Below are positions 4,392 through 5,071 of a stretch of 5,071 bases of DNA, piece after piece. Positions within the stretch are counted from its first letter, which is position 1, and every line of letters starts with the position of its first letter. Source of the DNA: Thermoflexales bacterium (GTDB lineage: Bacteria > Chloroflexota > Anaerolineae > Fen-1058); NCBI GenBank assembly GCA_030834835.1, contig JAUQXD010001048.1:1-5071 (forward strand). The letters run 5' to 3'. The position numbers and the translations under genes were made by a program. Under the pieces are notes generated by a model. It was not told the DNA's origin and made no database searches. It worked only from the letters and a program-made list of their open reading frames with translations.

Positions 4392-5071
4392 ATGACTCGC
4401 CAGACGAGCCGCAGTTCAGCGCGCACAAGACAACCCATGGCCCAGCGCCCTCAGCCTCGGCCCACCGCTAACCGCTCTCAGATCGGCTTTGTGGTTCTCA
4501 CCGCCTTGATCGTCACGCTGGGCCTGGCTGTGTTGACGTCGGCCCAGGCGGGCAGTTTGACGTCATCGACTCCGACCCCGTCCAGTGCCAGCGCGGCTGT
4601 GCCGATCAGTGAGCCTACCACCACACCAACCCTTGAACCCTCGCCGACGCCGATACCGCCCACGCCCACCGAAGAGCATCCCGGCATGCCGCTCGTCGGC
4701 ATCGTGGCCGGCCACTGGGGCAACGACTCAGGCGCAGAGTGCCCGGACGGCGTGACCGAACAGCAGGTCAACTTGGACATCGCGCGGCGCGTCACCGAAA
4801 AACTGCGCGCCAGAGGCATCTGGACCGACCTGTTGCAGGAATTCGATAGCCGCCTCACCAACTATCGGGCCGATGTGCTGCTCTCGATCCACGCTGACTC
4901 GTGCGAACCGGTCGATGCCGATCCGCCCGCCAGCGGCTTCAAAGTCGCCCGATCGGTCGCCAGCGCGATCCCGACCACCGAAGACCGATTGGTCACCTGT
5001 CTTATTCAGGAATATGCCAAAGCCACCAAAATGACCTTTCACGAAAACAGCATCACGTCCGATATGACCTC
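4392..5071 (+). CDS. membrane-anchored N-acetylmuramoyl-L-alanine amidase (Amidase_3; 3' end outside window)
   Basis: A zinc amidase that cuts the bond between N-acetylmuramic acid and the first L-Ala of peptidoglycan stems, acting outside the membrane. The 226 residues in view comprise an Arg-rich cytoplasmic tail (1-29), one hydrophobic helix (about 31-53, signal anchor or signal peptide ending SAQAG), a Ser/Thr/Pro-rich linker (about 55-95) and the start of an Amidase_3 domain from about 101. Zinc ligands of the family are visible: H108 in AGHWGNDSG, E124 in GVTEQQVNLDIARRV, and H167 in LSIHADS. The second catalytic Glu should lie past the window edge. The frame is open from the ATG at 4392 to 5071. 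There is no ribosome binding site, and the promoter lies directly upstream. An ATG at codon 16 is the other possible start and also lacks one. It is unrelated in function to the cysteine unit. Confidence 0.88.
   Translation, partial: MTRQTSRSSARTRQPMAQRPQPRPTANRSQIGFVVLTALIVTLGLAVLTSAQAGSLTSSTPTPSSASAAVPISEPTTTPTLEPSPTPIPPTPTEEHPGMPLVGIVAGHWGNDSGAECPDGVTEQQVNLDIARRVTEKLRARGIWTDLLQEFDSRLTNYRADVLLSIHADSCEPVDADPPASGFKVARSVASAIPTTEDRLVTCLIQEYAKATKMTFHENSITSDMT

Noticed and set aside
4478..5042. Minus-strand frames of 127 and 104 residues opposite the amidase
   Set aside because: The plus strand encodes an amidase with its zinc motifs in the same stretch, so these are shadows.

Overview
The window looks like chromosomal DNA from a moderately GC-rich bacterium. 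A Chloroflexota-type (Anaerolineae-like) host fits best, but this is inference. It rests on the gene set, the Thr/Pro-linked membrane-anchored amidase and the degenerate 7-8 bp repeats between genes. No rRNA or other phylogenetic marker is present.

Layout. Positions 1-3869 hold one minus-strand transcription unit, read from right to left. It starts at a strong sigma-70-like promoter (3842-3869) and passes a leader of about 225 nt. The genes then follow in order: a cysM-like O-phosphoserine/O-acetylserine sulfhydrylase (2650-3609), a JAMM/Mec metalloprotease (2216-2647), a CysO/MoaD-like ubiquitin-fold sulfur carrier (1875-2207), a DUF4395 membrane protein with a CxxC motif (1389-1850), a membrane-anchored thioredoxin with a CAPC motif (880-1329), and a MoeZ/MoeB-type E1-like activating enzyme (787 down to the window edge, incomplete). 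Upstream on the same strand is an NTF2/SnoaL-like protein (3866-4300). Diverging from it on the plus strand is an N-acetylmuramoyl-L-alanine amidase that runs off the right edge (4392-5071).

How the genes work together. MoeZ, CysO, Mec and CysM are the full core of the protein-thiocarboxylate route to cysteine known from Mycobacterium tuberculosis. MoeZ adenylates and sulfurates the CysO C-terminal Gly-Gly. CysM attaches the thiocarboxylate sulfur to a serine-derived aminoacrylate. Mec then releases cysteine from CysO. The DUF4395/thioredoxin pair lies inside the unit and may supply or relay reducing power or sulfur at the membrane (inference).

Most notable points. (1) The cysM leader encodes a 13-codon peptide with Cys-Met-Cys, followed by mutually exclusive pairings and a terminator-like hairpin, which looks like a cysteine attenuator. 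(2) The CysO homologue does not stop at its Gly-Gly but carries 19 extra residues, so it should need processing, possibly by the adjacent JAMM protease. (3) Short tandem repeats run into the 3' ends of both the thioredoxin and the CysO genes and encode their C-terminal tails. All pairings and alignments were made by eye; no folding program or database search was run.
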